DNA of 64,000 bases from Falsiroseomonas stagni DSM 19981 (GCF_900114315.1 NZ_FOSQ01000001.1:908202-972201), one strand, 5' to 3'; positions 8,228-18,192 are shown, counted from the first letter of the stretch. Notes: generated from the letters alone by a model not told the origin. Numbers and translations: made by a program.

Positions 8228-9847
8228 ATGCTCGGGCTGATGCAGGACTGGCCGCTCAGGATCCACCGGCTGATCGACCATGCCGCGCGCCACCATGGCG
8301 GCCAGGCGGTGGTGAGCCGGAGCGTGGAGGGGCCCTTCCACCGTACGGATTACCGGACGATCCGCGCGCGGTCGCTCCGTCTGGCGCAGCGCCTGGTGCG
8401 GGAGGGGGTGGTGCCGGGGGACCGGGTGGCGACGCTGGCCTGGAACACCTGGCGGCATATCGAGGCCTGGTACGGCATCACCGGCGCGGGCGGCGTCTAC
8501 CACACGCTGAACCCCCGCCTGTTCCCGGACCAGATCGCCTGGATCCTGAACCACGCCGAAAGCCGTCTGATGTTTCTCGATCTCACCTTCGTGGGGTTGG
8601 CCGAGAAGCTTTTCCCGAGCCTGCCGCATGTGAAGCGCTTCATCCTGCTGACCGATGCCGCGCATATGCCCGCAACCGCGCTGCCCGGGGCGGTGGATTA
8701 CGAGAGCTGGCTTGACGAGGCGGATGGGGATTTCGACTGGGTCGCAGGCGAGGAGAATGACGCGGCCGGGCTCTGCTACACCTCCGGCACCACCGGGGAA
8801 CCGAAGGGGGTGCTCTACTCCCACCGCTCCAACGTGCTGCATGCCATGGCGAGCACGGCGGCGGACATGTTCGGGTTGCGGTCGGTGGATAAGGTCATGC
8901 CGGTGGTGCCGATGTTCCACGCCAATGGCTGGTGCCTGCCCTTCAGCGCGGCGCTGACGGGGGCGGGGCTGGTGATGCCGGGGCCGAAGCTGGACGGCGC
9001 CTCCATCCATGAGGTCATCACCCAGGAAGGCGTGACCTTCACCGCCGCCGTGCCGACGGTGTGGCTTTCCCTGTTGCAGCACCTGGAGGCGACGGGCGCG
9101 GGGCTCGGTGCGTTGCAGCGCGTCATCATCGGCGGCAGCGCCTGCCCGCGCGCGATCACGAAAGCCTTCGCGGATCGCGGCGTGAAGGTGATGCACGCCT
9201 GGGGCATGACGGAGACCTCCCCCATCGGGACCATCTGCGGGATCAAGCCGGCGGTGGCGGACCGGGACGCGGAAGGGATGCTCGATCTGCAGGAGACGCA
9301 GGGCTTTCCGCCCTTCACCGTGGACATGCGGATCGTCGGCGATGATGGACTCGAGAAACCCTGGGATGGGGAGACCTTCGGCAACCTCCAGGTGAAGGGG
9401 GCGACGGTGACGAAGGGCTACTTCAAGGCGCCGCGCGATTCACTGACGGATGATGGGTGGTTCGAGACGGGCGACGTCGCCACCATCGATGCCAATGGCT
9501 ACATGCGCATCACCGACCGCACCAAGGATGTCATCAAGTCCGGCGGCGAATGGATTTCCTCCATCGAGCTGGAGAATCTGGCGGTGGGGCACCCGGATGT
9601 GGCGGAGGCCGCCGTGGTGGCGGCGCGGCACCCGAAATGGGATGAGCGGCCGCTGCTGATCCTGGTGCCGAAGGCGGGGAGGGTGATCGAGAAGCAGTCG
9701 GTGCTGGACCACATCGCGCCGCATGTGGCGAAATGGTGGATGCCCGACGATGTCGTGGTGGTGGCGGAGATTCCCCATACCGCGACAGGGAAGATCCTGA
9801 AGACGAAACTCAGGGAGCAGTTCGCGGGGCATTTCGGGGTGGGTTGA
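8228..9847 (+). CDS. long/medium-chain fatty acid--CoA ligase (AlkK-like)
   Basis: A 539-residue member of the AMP-dependent synthetase family, which activates a fatty acid with ATP and joins it to CoA. The AMP-binding P-loop is [19 protein letters not shown] near residue 184. The later motifs are [22 protein letters not shown] and [16 protein letters not shown], with a C-terminal catalytic Lys in [12 protein letters not shown]. The layout is that of the AlkK/medium-chain subfamily. ATG 8228 is chosen because AGGGGAG sits seven bases upstream; ATG 8222 is too close to it. It is divergent from the kinase gene and convergent with the SDR gene. Confidence 0.9.
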   Translation: MLGLMQDWPLRIHRLIDHAARHHGGQAVVSRSVEGPFHRTDYRTIRARSLRLAQRLVREGVVPGDRVATLAWNTWRHIEAWYGITGAGGVYHTLNPRLFPDQIAWILNHAESRLMFLDLTFVGLAEKLFPSLPHVKRFILLTDAAHMPATALPGAVDYESWLDEADGDFDWVAGEENDAAGLCYTSGTTGEPKGVLYSHRSNVLHAMASTAADMFGLRSVDKVMPVVPMFHANGWCLPFSAALTGAGLVMPGPKLDGASIHEVITQEGVTFTAAVPTVWLSLLQHLEATGAGLGALQRVIIGGSACPRAITKAFADRGVKVMHAWGMTETSPIGTICGIKPAVADRDAEGMLDLQETQGFPPFTVDMRIVGDDGLEKPWDGETFGNLQVKGATVTKGYFKAPRDSLTDDGWFETGDVATIDANGYMRITDRTKDVIKSGGEWISSIELENLAVGHPDVAEAAVVAARHPKWDERPLLILVPKAGRVIEKQSVLDHIAPHVAKWWMPDDVVVVAEIPHTATGKILKTKLREQFAGHFGVG

Positions 9848-9850
9848 GAC

Positions 9851-9907
9851 GGGGAAGGCGCTGCCTTCCCCGGACCCCATCCGCCAGGGGCGTGCCGCCC
9901 CTGGACC
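9851..9907. repeat. double-hairpin intergenic repeat, copy A (also bidirectional terminator candidate)
   Basis: Two perfect 9-bp stems lie side by side. GGGGAAGGC/GCCTTCCCC (9851-9871) has a 3-base loop, and CCAGGGGCG/CGCCCCTGG (9884-9904) has a 3-base loop. They are joined by GGACCCCATCCG and followed by ACC. The same architecture and linker words recur at 55496-55561 and, inverted, at 55655-55719. It sits between the convergent acyl-CoA ligase and SDR genes, so it may end both transcripts, although no U-tract follows. Confidence 0.65.
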
Positions 9908-9911
9908 GTCT

Positions 9912-10667
9912 TCAGATTTTTCCGCCATCCACGACGAAATACTGCGACGTCACCATCGCGCTGTCGTCGGCGGCCAGCCACAGCACCATGCGCGCGATAT
10001 CCGGCGGCATGACCTTCCGCTTCAGGCACTGGCCCTCCAGGTGCTTCGCCACGGCTTCCGGCGTCGCCCAGAGTTGCTCCTGGCGTTCCGTGAAAACCCA
10101 GCCGGGCACCACCTCGTTGACGCGGATGCCATCCACGCCGAGGTCCCGCGCCAGGCCGCGCGTCAGGCCGCGGACCGCGGATTTGGCGGTGGTATAGGCG
10201 GGCATGCCGCCCTGGCCGCCCATCCAGCTGACGCTGCCCATGTTGATGATGGACCCCGCCTTGGCGGCGCGCATCGCCGGCGCCACGGCCTGCGCGCAGA
10301 AGAACATGTGGCGGAGGTTGGTCGCCATCCGCTCGTCCCAATAGTCGGGCTCCACCGTCTCCAGCCCATGCCGGTCGTCCCGCGCGGCGTTGTTCACCAG
10401 CACCTGCACGGGGCCGAGCGCCCCCGCGACGGTCGCGATGGCGGCGCGCAGCGCCGCGATGTCGCGCAGGTCGCAAGGGACGAACATCGCGCCCGTCTCC
10501 GCCGCCACCGCACGGCCACCGGCATCGTCGAAATCGAGGAAGGCCGGCTTCGCGCCCTGCCCGGCGAAGGCGCGCACCATCTCCGCCCCGATGCCGGAGG
10601 CGCCGCCGGTGATGAGCACGACCTTGCCGGAGAGGCTGGGGTAGCGGGCGTAGGGGGTGTCGGCCAT
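9912..10667 (-). CDS. SDR family oxidoreductase
   Basis: A 251-residue classical short-chain dehydrogenase/reductase. The nucleotide-binding motif is VLITGGASGIGAEM. The NNA element is in VLVNNAARDD, and the catalytic Ser and Tyr-x-x-x-Lys are in MGSVSWMGG and PAYTTAKSAVRG. The C-terminal DGGKI end is typical. The substrate is unknown; the acyl-CoA ligase gene is convergent and not co-transcribed. The ATG at 10667 has GAGG upstream (CGAGGAACCGCCC); the longer open frame to 10808 would run into the M23 peptidase gene. Confidence 0.88.
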   Translation of the reverse strand: MADTPYARYPSLSGKVVLITGGASGIGAEMVRAFAGQGAKPAFLDFDDAGGRAVAAETGAMFVPCDLRDIAALRAAIATVAGALGPVQVLVNNAARDDRHGLETVEPDYWDERMATNLRHMFFCAQAVAPAMRAAKAGSIINMGSVSWMGGQGGMPAYTTAKSAVRGLTRGLARDLGVDGIRVNEVVPGWVFTERQEQLWATPEAVAKHLEGQCLKRKVMPPDIARMVLWLAADDSAMVTSQYFVVDGGKI

Positions 10668-10707
10668 GGGCGGTTCCTCGATGCGGTGAGCCAACGCGGC
10701 GGCGCGC

Positions 10708-11517
10708 CTATTGTTGCTGCGCGGGCAGCACCGGCTGCGGGTCCAGCCAGGTCTGGTACCAGGACAGGCTGAAATGGAGATGCGGGCCGGTGACGCGGCC
10801 CGTGGCACCCATCTCCGCGATGCGTTCGCCCCGCGTGACGGTGGCGCCGACCTCCACCAGGCGGCGGGAGAGATGGGCGTAGAGGGTGTTCACCCCATGC
10901 CCGTGATCCACCACCAGCAAATTGCCGAAGAAGAAATGCTCGTCGGAGAGCGTCACGCGGCCGCCCAGCATGGCGTGGATCGGCGTGCCGACGGGGCCCG
11001 CGACATCCAGCCCGTAATGCGGCTGGCGCGGCTGGCCGTTGAGGACCCGCTGGCTGCCGAAGATGCCGCTGATGCGGCCGCGCGCGGGCCAGGCCGGGCT
11101 GTCGGCGAAATCGGTGAGCGTGCTGTCCGTGGCGCGGGCGGCGGCCAGCTTCTCTCGCTCCGCCAGGATGCGGCGCAGCGCCGCCTCGTCCGGTGTGACC
11201 TGGGCGGGGGGCAGGCCGGTGATGGATTGCACATCCCATTGCCGGCGCTCCACCGCGATGGCGCGGGTTTCGGCGCGGCCGCCGGGATGGGTGATGAGCA
11301 GCGTGGAGGTCGCGGCATGGTCCCGCCCGAAGCCGAAGGCGAATTTTCCCGAGGTCGAGACGCGGACGGGCCGGCCATCGAGGGCGAGGCGCGTGCCGGG
11401 GGCGGCATCGCCCACGATCAGCGCGCCCTGCCGCGCCGGCATGGTCCAGGTGACGGCCTGGGCGGCCCGGGCCAGCAGCAAGGCGGGCGCGGCCAGCAGC
11501 AGGCGACGGGTGATCAC
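10708..11517 (-). CDS. M23 family metallopeptidase (LytM-type, exported)
   Basis: 269 residues with an N-terminal signal peptide (RRLLLAAPALLLARAAQA). A middle region of unknown fold is followed by a C-terminal M23 domain. Zinc and catalytic residues are visible in HYGLDVAGPVGTPIHA, GHGVNTLYAHLSRR and GPHLHFSLSWY. These enzymes cleave peptidoglycan cross-bridges or activate amidases in the periplasm. The GTG at 11517 overlaps the stop of xseA, so it is translated from the xseA message. All ligands expected for an active enzyme appear present. Confidence 0.9.
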   Translation of the reverse strand: MITRRLLLAAPALLLARAAQAVTWTMPARQGALIVGDAAPGTRLALDGRPVRVSTSGKFAFGFGRDHAATSTLLITHPGGRAETRAIAVERRQWDVQSITGLPPAQVTPDEAALRRILAEREKLAAARATDSTLTDFADSPAWPARGRISGIFGSQRVLNGQPRQPHYGLDVAGPVGTPIHAMLGGRVTLSDEHFFFGNLLVVDHGHGVNTLYAHLSRRLVEVGATVTRGERIAEMGATGRVTGPHLHFSLSWYQTWLDPQPVLPAQQQ

Positions 11518-12977
11518 AGCAGGCTCTCCTGCGCGGGCGGCCTGGGCTTCGCGCGCGGGGCCTTGGCGGCGGGGCCATCGGCGGTGGCGCCGACCGCGCC
11601 ATCGGCGAAGGCGATGGAGAGCTTCGCGCCGGCACCGATATCGGCCGCGCGCGTCAGGGTCTGCCCCTCGGCATCCCGCACCAGGGCGAAGCCGCGGGCG
11701 AGGACCGACTGGTAGGACCCGGCCTCCAGCCGCGCGGCCAGCCCCTCCAGCCGTTCCCGCTTCTGGCGCAGCAGGGCCTCCACCGGCGCGGCGGAGAAGG
11801 CCTGGAGGGGGCGGGCGCCGCGGCTGCGCTGGACGATGCGCGCGAAGGCGGCGGCTTTCCGCCCCTCCAGCAGCGCGATGGCGTGGCGGCGGGCTTCGAT
11901 CCCCGCGCGGGGGTGGGGGACGACCAGCGGCGCCAGGGCGGCGCGGCGGTTGGCGATGAAGCCGGTCAGGGCGCCGGGCAGGCTCTCCCCAGCCTCGTCC
12001 AGGCGCCGGCGGAGGTCCAGCACGCGGGCGGGCACGTCGGGCAGGCGGCGTTCCAGGCGGAGCAGCAGCGTCTCCGCCGCGCGCAACTGCCGCACCACGG
12101 CGCCGCGCAGCCGCGCCTCCCGCTGTGCCAGGTCGGCCAACAGGTCGGCGCGGGCTGGCACCGCAAGCTCTGCAGCGGCGGTGGGGGTGGGGGCGCGGCG
12201 ATCTGAAGCAAAATCGATCAGCGTGGTGTCGGTCTCATGCCCGACGGCGGAGATGAGCGGGATGGGGGAGAGGGCGGCGGCGCGGACCACCACCTCCTCG
12301 TTGAAGGCCATGAGGTCTTCGAGGCTGCCGCCACCGCGGGCCACGATCAGCACATCCGGGCGCGGGATCGGGCCGCCGATGGGCAGGCGGCCGAAACCCT
12401 CGATGGCGGCGGCGATCTTCTCCGCCGCGCCCTGGCCCTGGACGGGCACGGGCCAGAGGATGAGCCGGCGGGGGAAGCGGCGGAGGATGGTCGTGCGGAT
12501 GTCCTGGATCACCGCGCCGGCCTCGCTGGTCACGACGCCGACGACCAGGGGCAGGCGTGGCAGGGGGCGCTTCCGCCCCTCCTCGAACAGCCCTTCCGCC
12601 AGCAGCTTCTTGCGCAGCATCTCGATGCGCGCGAGCAGCGCGCCCTCGCCGGCGAATTCCAGCCGGTCGATGACCAGCTGGTACTTCGAACGATCGGCAT
12701 AGGTGGTCAGCTTGCCGGTGGCGATGACTTCCACCCCGTTCTCCGGCTGGACCGACAGGCGGCTGACGCTGGTACGCCAGATCACGGATTCCAGCTTCGC
12801 ATTCTCATCCTTGAGGGAGAGATAGATGTGGCCGGAGGGGTAGCGCTTGCATTCCGTGATCTCGCCCCGGACGCGGACCCGGCCGAAGGCCCCTTCCAGG
12901 GTGCGGCGTATGGCGCCGGCGATCTCGCTGACGGCGTATTCGGGAACATTGGTCGAAGCGGGTGGCGGCGTGTCCAT
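11514..12977 (-). CDS. xseA: exodeoxyribonuclease VII large subunit
   Basis: A 487-residue protein. The N-terminal OB-fold (EYAVSEIAGAIRRTLEG through GHIYLSLKDENAKLES) binds single-stranded DNA. The central catalytic domain carries VTSEAGAVIQDIRTTI, VARGGGSLEDL and SAVGHETDTTLIDFASD. A coiled-coil C-terminal region follows. With XseB it degrades single-stranded DNA to oligonucleotides in repair. XseB is not in the window. Its start region is divergent from purD across about 77 bases, so the promoters are close together. Confidence 0.96.
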   Translation of the reverse strand: MDTPPPASTNVPEYAVSEIAGAIRRTLEGAFGRVRVRGEITECKRYPSGHIYLSLKDENAKLESVIWRTSVSRLSVQPENGVEVIATGKLTTYADRSKYQLVIDRLEFAGEGALLARIEMLRKKLLAEGLFEEGRKRPLPRLPLVVGVVTSEAGAVIQDIRTTILRRFPRRLILWPVPVQGQGAAEKIAAAIEGFGRLPIGGPIPRPDVLIVARGGGSLEDLMAFNEEVVVRAAALSPIPLISAVGHETDTTLIDFASDRRAPTPTAAAELAVPARADLLADLAQREARLRGAVVRQLRAAETLLLRLERRLPDVPARVLDLRRRLDEAGESLPGALTGFIANRRAALAPLVVPHPRAGIEARRHAIALLEGRKAAAFARIVQRSRGARPLQAFSAAPVEALLRQKRERLEGLAARLEAGSYQSVLARGFALVRDAEGQTLTRAADIGAGAKLSIAFADGAVGATADGPAAKAPRAKPRPPAQESLL

Positions 12978-13054
12978 GGCGCGACCCTATGCTATCCGCC
13001 GCCATGCGCGGAACCGGCCGTGCGGTCTTTTCTGTGTATGCGGGAGTTTGCGCG

Positions 13055-14323
13055 ATGCAGGTGCTGGTGGTGGGCGGCGGCGGGCGGGAACACGCGCTGT
13101 GCTGGGCGATCGCGGCATCGCCGCTGCTGGGCAAGCTGTTCTGCGCCCCGGGCAACCCCGGGATCGCCGAGGTCGCGGAATGCGTGGCGATCGGGGCGGA
13201 GGATATCCCCGCCATCGTGGCCTTCGCGGTGGAGCGGAAGATCGACCTGGTGGTGGCGGGGCCGGAGGCGCCGCTGACGCTGGGCCTGGCCGATGCCTGC
13301 GCCGCCGCGGGGATCAAATGCTTCGGGCCGGTGAAGGACGCGGCGCGGCTGGAAGGCAGCAAGGTTTTTACCCGGGAAGTGGCGGAAGCGGCCGGGGTGC
13401 CGGGGGCGCGGTGGCGGCGCTTCGATGATCCGGCGGCGGCCAGGGCCTATGTCCGGGCGGAGGGCGCGCCCATCGTCGTGAAGGCCGATGGCCTGGCCGC
13501 CGGCAAGGGCGTGGTGGTGGCGTCCAGCGTCGAGGAGGCGGAGGCCGCCATCGCCGACATCATGGAAAGCCGCATCCATGGCGCGGCGGGCGCCACCGTG
13601 CTGATCGAGGAATGCCTGATCGGGGAGGAGATCAGCTTCTTCGCGCTCTGCGACGGGGAGACGGCGCTGCCGCTCGGCGCCGCGCAGGACCACAAGCGGG
13701 TCGGCGATGGCGACACGGGCCCCAATACCGGTGGCATGGGCGCCTATTCCCCGCCCCCCGCCTTCACCCCCGCGCTCCAGGCGCAGGTGATGGCGGAGAT
13801 CGTGCAGCCGACGCTCGACGAAATGTCGAAGCGGGGGACGCCGTTCAAGGGCGTGCTCTTCGCCGGCCTGATGCTGACGGCGGCCGGGCCGAAGCTGATC
13901 GAGTTCAACGTCCGCTTCGGCGATCCCGAATGCCAGGCGCTGATGCTGCGGCTGCGATCGGACCTGCTGCCGGCACTCTTCGCGTCCTGCGACGGCGATC
14001 TCGGGCTGTTCGACCTGAACTGGGACGCGACCCACAGCCTGGTGGTGGTGATGGCGGCGGAGGGCTACCCGGGCAGCCCGCGCAAGGGCACGGAGATCCG
14101 GGGGCTGGAGGCGGCGGCGAAGGTCCCTGGCGTCCAGGTGTTCCACGCCGGCACGGCGCGGCGGGCGGATGGCGCGCTGGTGGCCAATGGTGGCCGCGTG
14201 CTGGCCGTGGCGGGGACGGGTGCGACGCTGCAGGAGGCGCGGGACGCGGCCTATGCGGCGGTGGACGCCATCGACTGGCCGGGCGGCTTCTGCCGGCGGG
14301 ACATCGGCTGGCGGGCGCTGTAG
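13055..14323 (+). CDS. purD: phosphoribosylamine--glycine ligase
   Basis: A 422-residue ATP-grasp enzyme of purine biosynthesis that joins glycine to 5-phosphoribosylamine. The N-terminal MQVLVVGGGGREHALCWAI is diagnostic. The ATP-grasp region includes APIVVKADGLAAGKGVVVA and the family signature RFGDPECQALMLRL. The start at ATG 13055 has GGGAG upstream; the open frame extends back to 12962 but only with sequence foreign to PurD. Length is normal. Confidence 0.97.
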   Translation: MQVLVVGGGGREHALCWAIAASPLLGKLFCAPGNPGIAEVAECVAIGAEDIPAIVAFAVERKIDLVVAGPEAPLTLGLADACAAAGIKCFGPVKDAARLEGSKVFTREVAEAAGVPGARWRRFDDPAAARAYVRAEGAPIVVKADGLAAGKGVVVASSVEEAEAAIADIMESRIHGAAGATVLIEECLIGEEISFFALCDGETALPLGAAQDHKRVGDGDTGPNTGGMGAYSPPPAFTPALQAQVMAEIVQPTLDEMSKRGTPFKGVLFAGLMLTAAGPKLIEFNVRFGDPECQALMLRLRSDLLPALFASCDGDLGLFDLNWDATHSLVVVMAAEGYPGSPRKGTEIRGLEAAAKVPGVQVFHAGTARRADGALVANGGRVLAVAGTGATLQEARDAAYAAVDAIDWPGGFCRRDIGWRAL

Positions 14324-14462
14324 CGCTTCAGGCCGCGAGGAGACGGCGCGGCGGCGATCCTGGCCGCCTGGGCGGCGATGACGCGGTCCGGCAGGCGATG
14401 CGGCTGCGCGACGAGCCGCGGCGCCGGGCCGCGGCGCCGGGCCGCGTCGGAGGTGCCGTGAG
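14324..14462. other. intergenic spacer with short GC-rich tandem repeat
   Basis: A 139-base gap between the convergent purD and TPR-glycosyltransferase genes. Around 14416-14446 a 13-base unit (CCGCGGCGCCGGG) is repeated about two and a half times. No T-run terminator is visible. The repeat can fold but no function is evident. Confidence 0.4.
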
Positions 14463-16706
14463 CTACGCCTCGACCTCCGGCCAGGTGAAGCGCTGGTGTT
14501 CCAGGTAGTCGAGCCGCGCGAGCAGGTCATCCGCCCGGCAGGCCATGAGGGAGACGAGCCCGACGCCGACCTCCCGCCCCGGCGGCGCATCCCCGGGGCC
14601 GTCATCGGGCGGCAGGACCTCCGGCGCGGCATGGGCTTCCAGGACCAGGTCGATCACTCCGCCGCTCGCCGGCAGTTCGAGGGCGGCGATCGCTTCCTCC
14701 CCCGGGGCGAGGGTCATGGCCAGGGGATCGGCGCCGCGCGGGAGCAGGCGGATGGCCTGCGCCGTGGCCGGGGCGCGGAGCAGCAGGTGAAGGCGGATGC
14801 GGCCGGTCATGTCCGGGGGCAGGGCCAGGCGCAGCGCCGCCCGGCTGCCTGATTCCAGCGGGCGGGTCCAGCAGCCCCAGGGTTCGGGGGCGTGCCAGCC
14901 TTCCCCGTCGCGCAGCGCCTCCGCCAGCAGCGCCGCCAGGCTGGGCGCGGCCTGCCCGCCGATGCCGAAGCGGATGATGGTGCCGAGCGGGATCGGGGGC
15001 GGGCCCTGGTGACGGGGGGTGGCGTTCTCCCGCAGCAGCCGGCCCAGCACCGCATCGCCGATCGCCTGCCAGCTGCGCAGGGGCGTGGCGGCGGCGCGGG
15101 CCTCGGCGGCGGCGCGGAAGGCGGGGTCGAAGGCCAGTTGTTCGACCCTGGCGATGAAGTCGGGCTCGCTATGCGGGCGGAACAGGATGGCGGCGCCGCG
15201 CCCGGCCTCCGGCAGGGCGGAATGGTCGGGGGCGAGGACCGCCTTGCCCTGGGCGATCGCCTCCGTGACCGGCAGGCCCCAGCCTTCATGGTCGGAGTTG
15301 TAGAGGACGAAGAGCGCGCGGCGATACAGCAGCGGCAGCGCGGCATCCGGCACGTCCGGCAGCAGCAGTACGGCGTCCCGCAGCGCCGGCGCGCTGCGCA
15401 GCAGGGCCAGCACGGGTTCCCCCATGAAGCCGGTGCGGCCGGCCAGCACCAGCAGCGGCAGCCTGGCCGCGCCATGCTTGCGGATCAGCGACAGCCAGGC
15501 GTTCAGGACGAAGAGGTGGTTCTTCCGCGATTCCAGCGTGCCGAGGAACAGCGCATAGGGCCGGCCCGCCAGCGCATTCACGCCGGCATGGGGCGTGGCG
15601 CCGGTGCCCTGGTCGCGCGCTGCTGGATCGCGCGGCGCGCCATCCAGCCCCACCACCATCATCGGCGGCAGCGGGATGGCAGGCAGGTGCTGCGCCTGCA
15701 GGCGGCGGATATCCTCCGCCGTCGCGGCGGAGACCGGCAGCAGCAGGTCCGCATGGGCGGCGAGGCCGGCGAACCAGCGGGCGAATTGGGCGACCGTCGC
15801 CGGCGGCGAGTGCTCCGGCACCACCAGCGGGCCGCAATCATGCACCAGCGGGGCGTAGCGCAGGCCGAAGCGCGCCTTCGCCAGCCGCAGCGCGAGGTGG
15901 TAGTTGGCCAGCCACCAGGAGGACCCGGGCACGACCAGCCAGGCGCCTTCGGGGAAGGCGAGTTCCGGCGCGGCGTCCAGCGCCTGGCGAGCGACGGCGA
16001 CGGCCTGTTCCCAGGCGGGCTCCCGCGGATCGGCGCCGCTGCGGGACAGGCTGGCCAGGCGGTTGAAGGCTTCCCGTGGCAGGGCGCGCCAGCCGAGCGT
16101 CGCCGGATCATAGGCCGCGAGGATGACGCGCGCCGCCGGCCCGCCGCCGCGCAGCGCCGGCCCGACCAGTTCCAGCTGCACCCGCTGGATGCCCGAGGGC
16201 GTGCGGTTGGTGCCGAACCAGGACAGCAGGTCGCTCAGGTCGAAGACGACGCAGAGATCGCCGACGAGGGAGAACTGCGCCTCCGGCGCCCCCGCCGCGG
16301 CGACGTCGGGCTGGCCGAGCAGATGCGCGACCTCCCGCCAGGCGGCATCATTCGTCGGCTCGATCTCCAGCGCGCGGGAATAGGCAAGCCGCGCTTCGGG
16401 CAGGTTGCCGAGCAGCTTGAGGGCGTGGCCGACCTGCATCTGCAGGTCGGCATCCCCGGGCCTGCCCTGTTCCGCGCGGCGATAGGCGCCGAGGGCAGCT
16501 TCCGGGTCCCCGGCTTCCTTCAGCGCATGGCCGTATTGGATCCAGGTGGGCCAGTCATGCGGCCGGCCGGCGAGCCAGGCGGCATAGGCGGCGGCGGCGC
16601 CCGGCCAGTCCCGTGCATCGCGCAGGCGATCGGCTTCCCGCAGGGTGGCGCGGGGGTCGCGGTGGGCGTTGTCCGGGCGCGGCGCCGGCGGCTGGTCCTG
16701 CCCCAT
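14463..16706 (-). CDS. TPR-repeat glycosyltransferase (GT4-type)
   Basis: 747 residues. The first 130 or so hold tetratricopeptide-like repeats (AAAYAAWLAGRPHDWPTWIQ and DAEAALGAYRRA-type units). The middle is a glycosyltransferase with GTLESRKNHLFVLNAW, the loop FVLYNSDHEGWGLPVTEAIA and APDHSALPEAG, all typical of GT4 retaining enzymes. A C-terminal region of about 170 residues rich in beta-strand-like segments is unassigned. A related C-terminal tail appears in the sulfotransferase at 61194-62300. It probably adds a sugar to a surface polysaccharide. It is followed on the same strand, upstream, by the GDP-mannose gene. Confidence 0.82.
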   Translation of the reverse strand: MGQDQPPAPRPDNAHRDPRATLREADRLRDARDWPGAAAAYAAWLAGRPHDWPTWIQYGHALKEAGDPEAALGAYRRAEQGRPGDADLQMQVGHALKLLGNLPEARLAYSRALEIEPTNDAAWREVAHLLGQPDVAAAGAPEAQFSLVGDLCVVFDLSDLLSWFGTNRTPSGIQRVQLELVGPALRGGGPAARVILAAYDPATLGWRALPREAFNRLASLSRSGADPREPAWEQAVAVARQALDAAPELAFPEGAWLVVPGSSWWLANYHLALRLAKARFGLRYAPLVHDCGPLVVPEHSPPATVAQFARWFAGLAAHADLLLPVSAATAEDIRRLQAQHLPAIPLPPMMVVGLDGAPRDPAARDQGTGATPHAGVNALAGRPYALFLGTLESRKNHLFVLNAWLSLIRKHGAARLPLLVLAGRTGFMGEPVLALLRSAPALRDAVLLLPDVPDAALPLLYRRALFVLYNSDHEGWGLPVTEAIAQGKAVLAPDHSALPEAGRGAAILFRPHSEPDFIARVEQLAFDPAFRAAAEARAAATPLRSWQAIGDAVLGRLLRENATPRHQGPPPIPLGTIIRFGIGGQAAPSLAALLAEALRDGEGWHAPEPWGCWTRPLESGSRAALRLALPPDMTGRIRLHLLLRAPATAQAIRLLPRGADPLAMTLAPGEEAIAALELPASGGVIDLVLEAHAAPEVLPPDDGPGDAPPGREVGVGLVSLMACRADDLLARLDYLEHQRFTWPEVEA

Positions 16707-16722
16707 GCGCGCGCCTTCCGGC

Positions 16723-18192
16723 TCAGGCCCGGCCGTAATTATCCTCGAGCCGGACGATGTCGTCCTCGCCGAGGTAGGGGCCGGACTGCACCTCGATCAG
16801 CGTCAGCGGGATCATGCCGGGGTTTTCCAGGCGGTGGACGCAGCCGAGGGGGAGGTACACGGACTCGTTCTCCCGCAGCAGGATGCGTTCGCCGTCGCGT
16901 TCCACCACGGCGGTGCCGGCGACGACGACCCAGTGTTCCGCGCGGTGGTAGTGCTTCTGCAGCGACAGCTTGCGGCCCGGGCGGACGGTGATGCGCTTGA
17001 CCTGGAAGCGGCTGCCATGGGCCACGCCCTCATAGGCACCCCAGGGGCGATAGACGCGCCGATGTTCCGTCGCTTCCTTGTGGCCGCTGGCCTTCAGCTG
17101 CTCCACCATCTTCTTCACGTCCTGCGCGCGGTCGCGATGGACGGCGAGGACGGCGTCGTCGGTGACAACCAGCACCACATCCTCCAGCCCCACCACGGCG
17201 GTGAGGATGCCTTCGGAGCGGACATAGCAGCGCTTCGATCCGAGGACCGCGGCATTGCCCATGGCGGCGTTGCCGTCCTTGTCCTTCGGTGCGATCTCCC
17301 ACAGCGAGGCCCAGGAGCCGACATCGGACCAGCCGGGATCGCAGGGCACCACGGCCGCGAGTGCGGTGCGTTCCATCACCGCATGGTCGATGGAGATGGA
17401 GGGCGCTTCGGCAAAGCTGGCGCCCAGGCGGACGAAGCCCAGGTCCCGCGCCCCGCCGGCCACCGCTTCGCGCGCGGCGGCGAGAACGCCGGGCGCATGG
17501 GCGGCGAGTTCGGCGACCAGGGTGCTGGCCGTGGCGACGAACATGCCACTGTTCCAGAGATGGCGGCCGCCGGCCAGGAAGGCTTGCGCCGTCGCGGCGT
17601 CCGGCTTCTCGACGAAGCGGGCGACCTGCATCGCGCCCTCGATCCCCGCCAGGGGCGCGCCGGATTCGATGTAGCCGTAGCCGGTCTCGGGCGCGGTGGG
17701 GCGGATGCCGAAGGTGCAGATGCGGCCTTCGCGGGCGGCGAGCGCCGCGGCGGTCAGGGCATGGCGCAGCGCGGGCACGTCCTGTACCGCGGCATCGGCG
17801 GCCATGATCCAGAGGATGGCGTCGGGCGCATCCTCCCCGATCAGGATGGCGGCGGCGGCGATGGCGGCGGCGCTGTTGCGGGCGCTGGGTTCCAGGATGA
17901 TGCGGCTGTCTTCCGCGCCGGCTTCGCGCAGCTGTTCGGCGACCAGGAAGCGATGCGCCTCCCCGCACACCACGACGGGGGCGGCGAAGCCCGGGGCGCG
18001 GGCGCGGGCCGCGGTTTCCTGGAGCATCGTGCCCTGGGACACCAGCGGCCAGAACTGCTTCGGATAGGCTTCTCGGGACAGCGGCCAGAGGCGGCTTCCC
18101 GTGCCGCCCGACAGGATCACGGGCACGATCTGGTCAACGGCGCCCCGGGAGGAGCCGGGGGAAGAGCCAGTCGGCACGGCATCGGTCGGCAT
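16723..18192 (-). CDS. cpsB: bifunctional mannose-1-phosphate guanylyltransferase / mannose-6-phosphate isomerase
   Basis: 489 residues in the type II arrangement. An N-terminal nucleotidyltransferase carries the signature ILSGGTGSRLWPLSREAYP. A C-terminal cupin isomerase domain has RPWGAYEGVAHGSRFQVKRI, LQKHYHRAEHWVVVAG and GCVHRLENPG, with the metal-binding histidines visible. It makes mannose-6-P and GDP-mannose, the precursor for mannose- or fucose-containing exopolysaccharide (also called manC, algA or xanB). The ATG at 18192 is taken; the longer frame to 18279 adds unrelated sequence. Its neighbours are two glycosyltransferases. Confidence 0.93.
   Translation of the reverse strand: MPTDAVPTGSSPGSSRGAVDQIVPVILSGGTGSRLWPLSREAYPKQFWPLVSQGTMLQETAARARAPGFAAPVVVCGEAHRFLVAEQLREAGAEDSRIILEPSARNSAAAIAAAAILIGEDAPDAILWIMAADAAVQDVPALRHALTAAALAAREGRICTFGIRPTAPETGYGYIESGAPLAGIEGAMQVARFVEKPDAATAQAFLAGGRHLWNSGMFVATASTLVAELAAHAPGVLAAAREAVAGGARDLGFVRLGASFAEAPSISIDHAVMERTALAAVVPCDPGWSDVGSWASLWEIAPKDKDGNAAMGNAAVLGSKRCYVRSEGILTAVVGLEDVVLVVTDDAVLAVHRDRAQDVKKMVEQLKASGHKEATEHRRVYRPWGAYEGVAHGSRFQVKRITVRPGRKLSLQKHYHRAEHWVVVAGTAVVERDGERILLRENESVYLPLGCVHRLENPGMIPLTLIEVQSGPYLGEDDIVRLEDNYGRA

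Noticed and set aside
14324-14508. Possible gene fragment in the frame continuing past purD
   Set aside because: The sequence is Arg/Ala-rich and partly made of the 13-base tandem repeat; nothing recognisable as a protein family.
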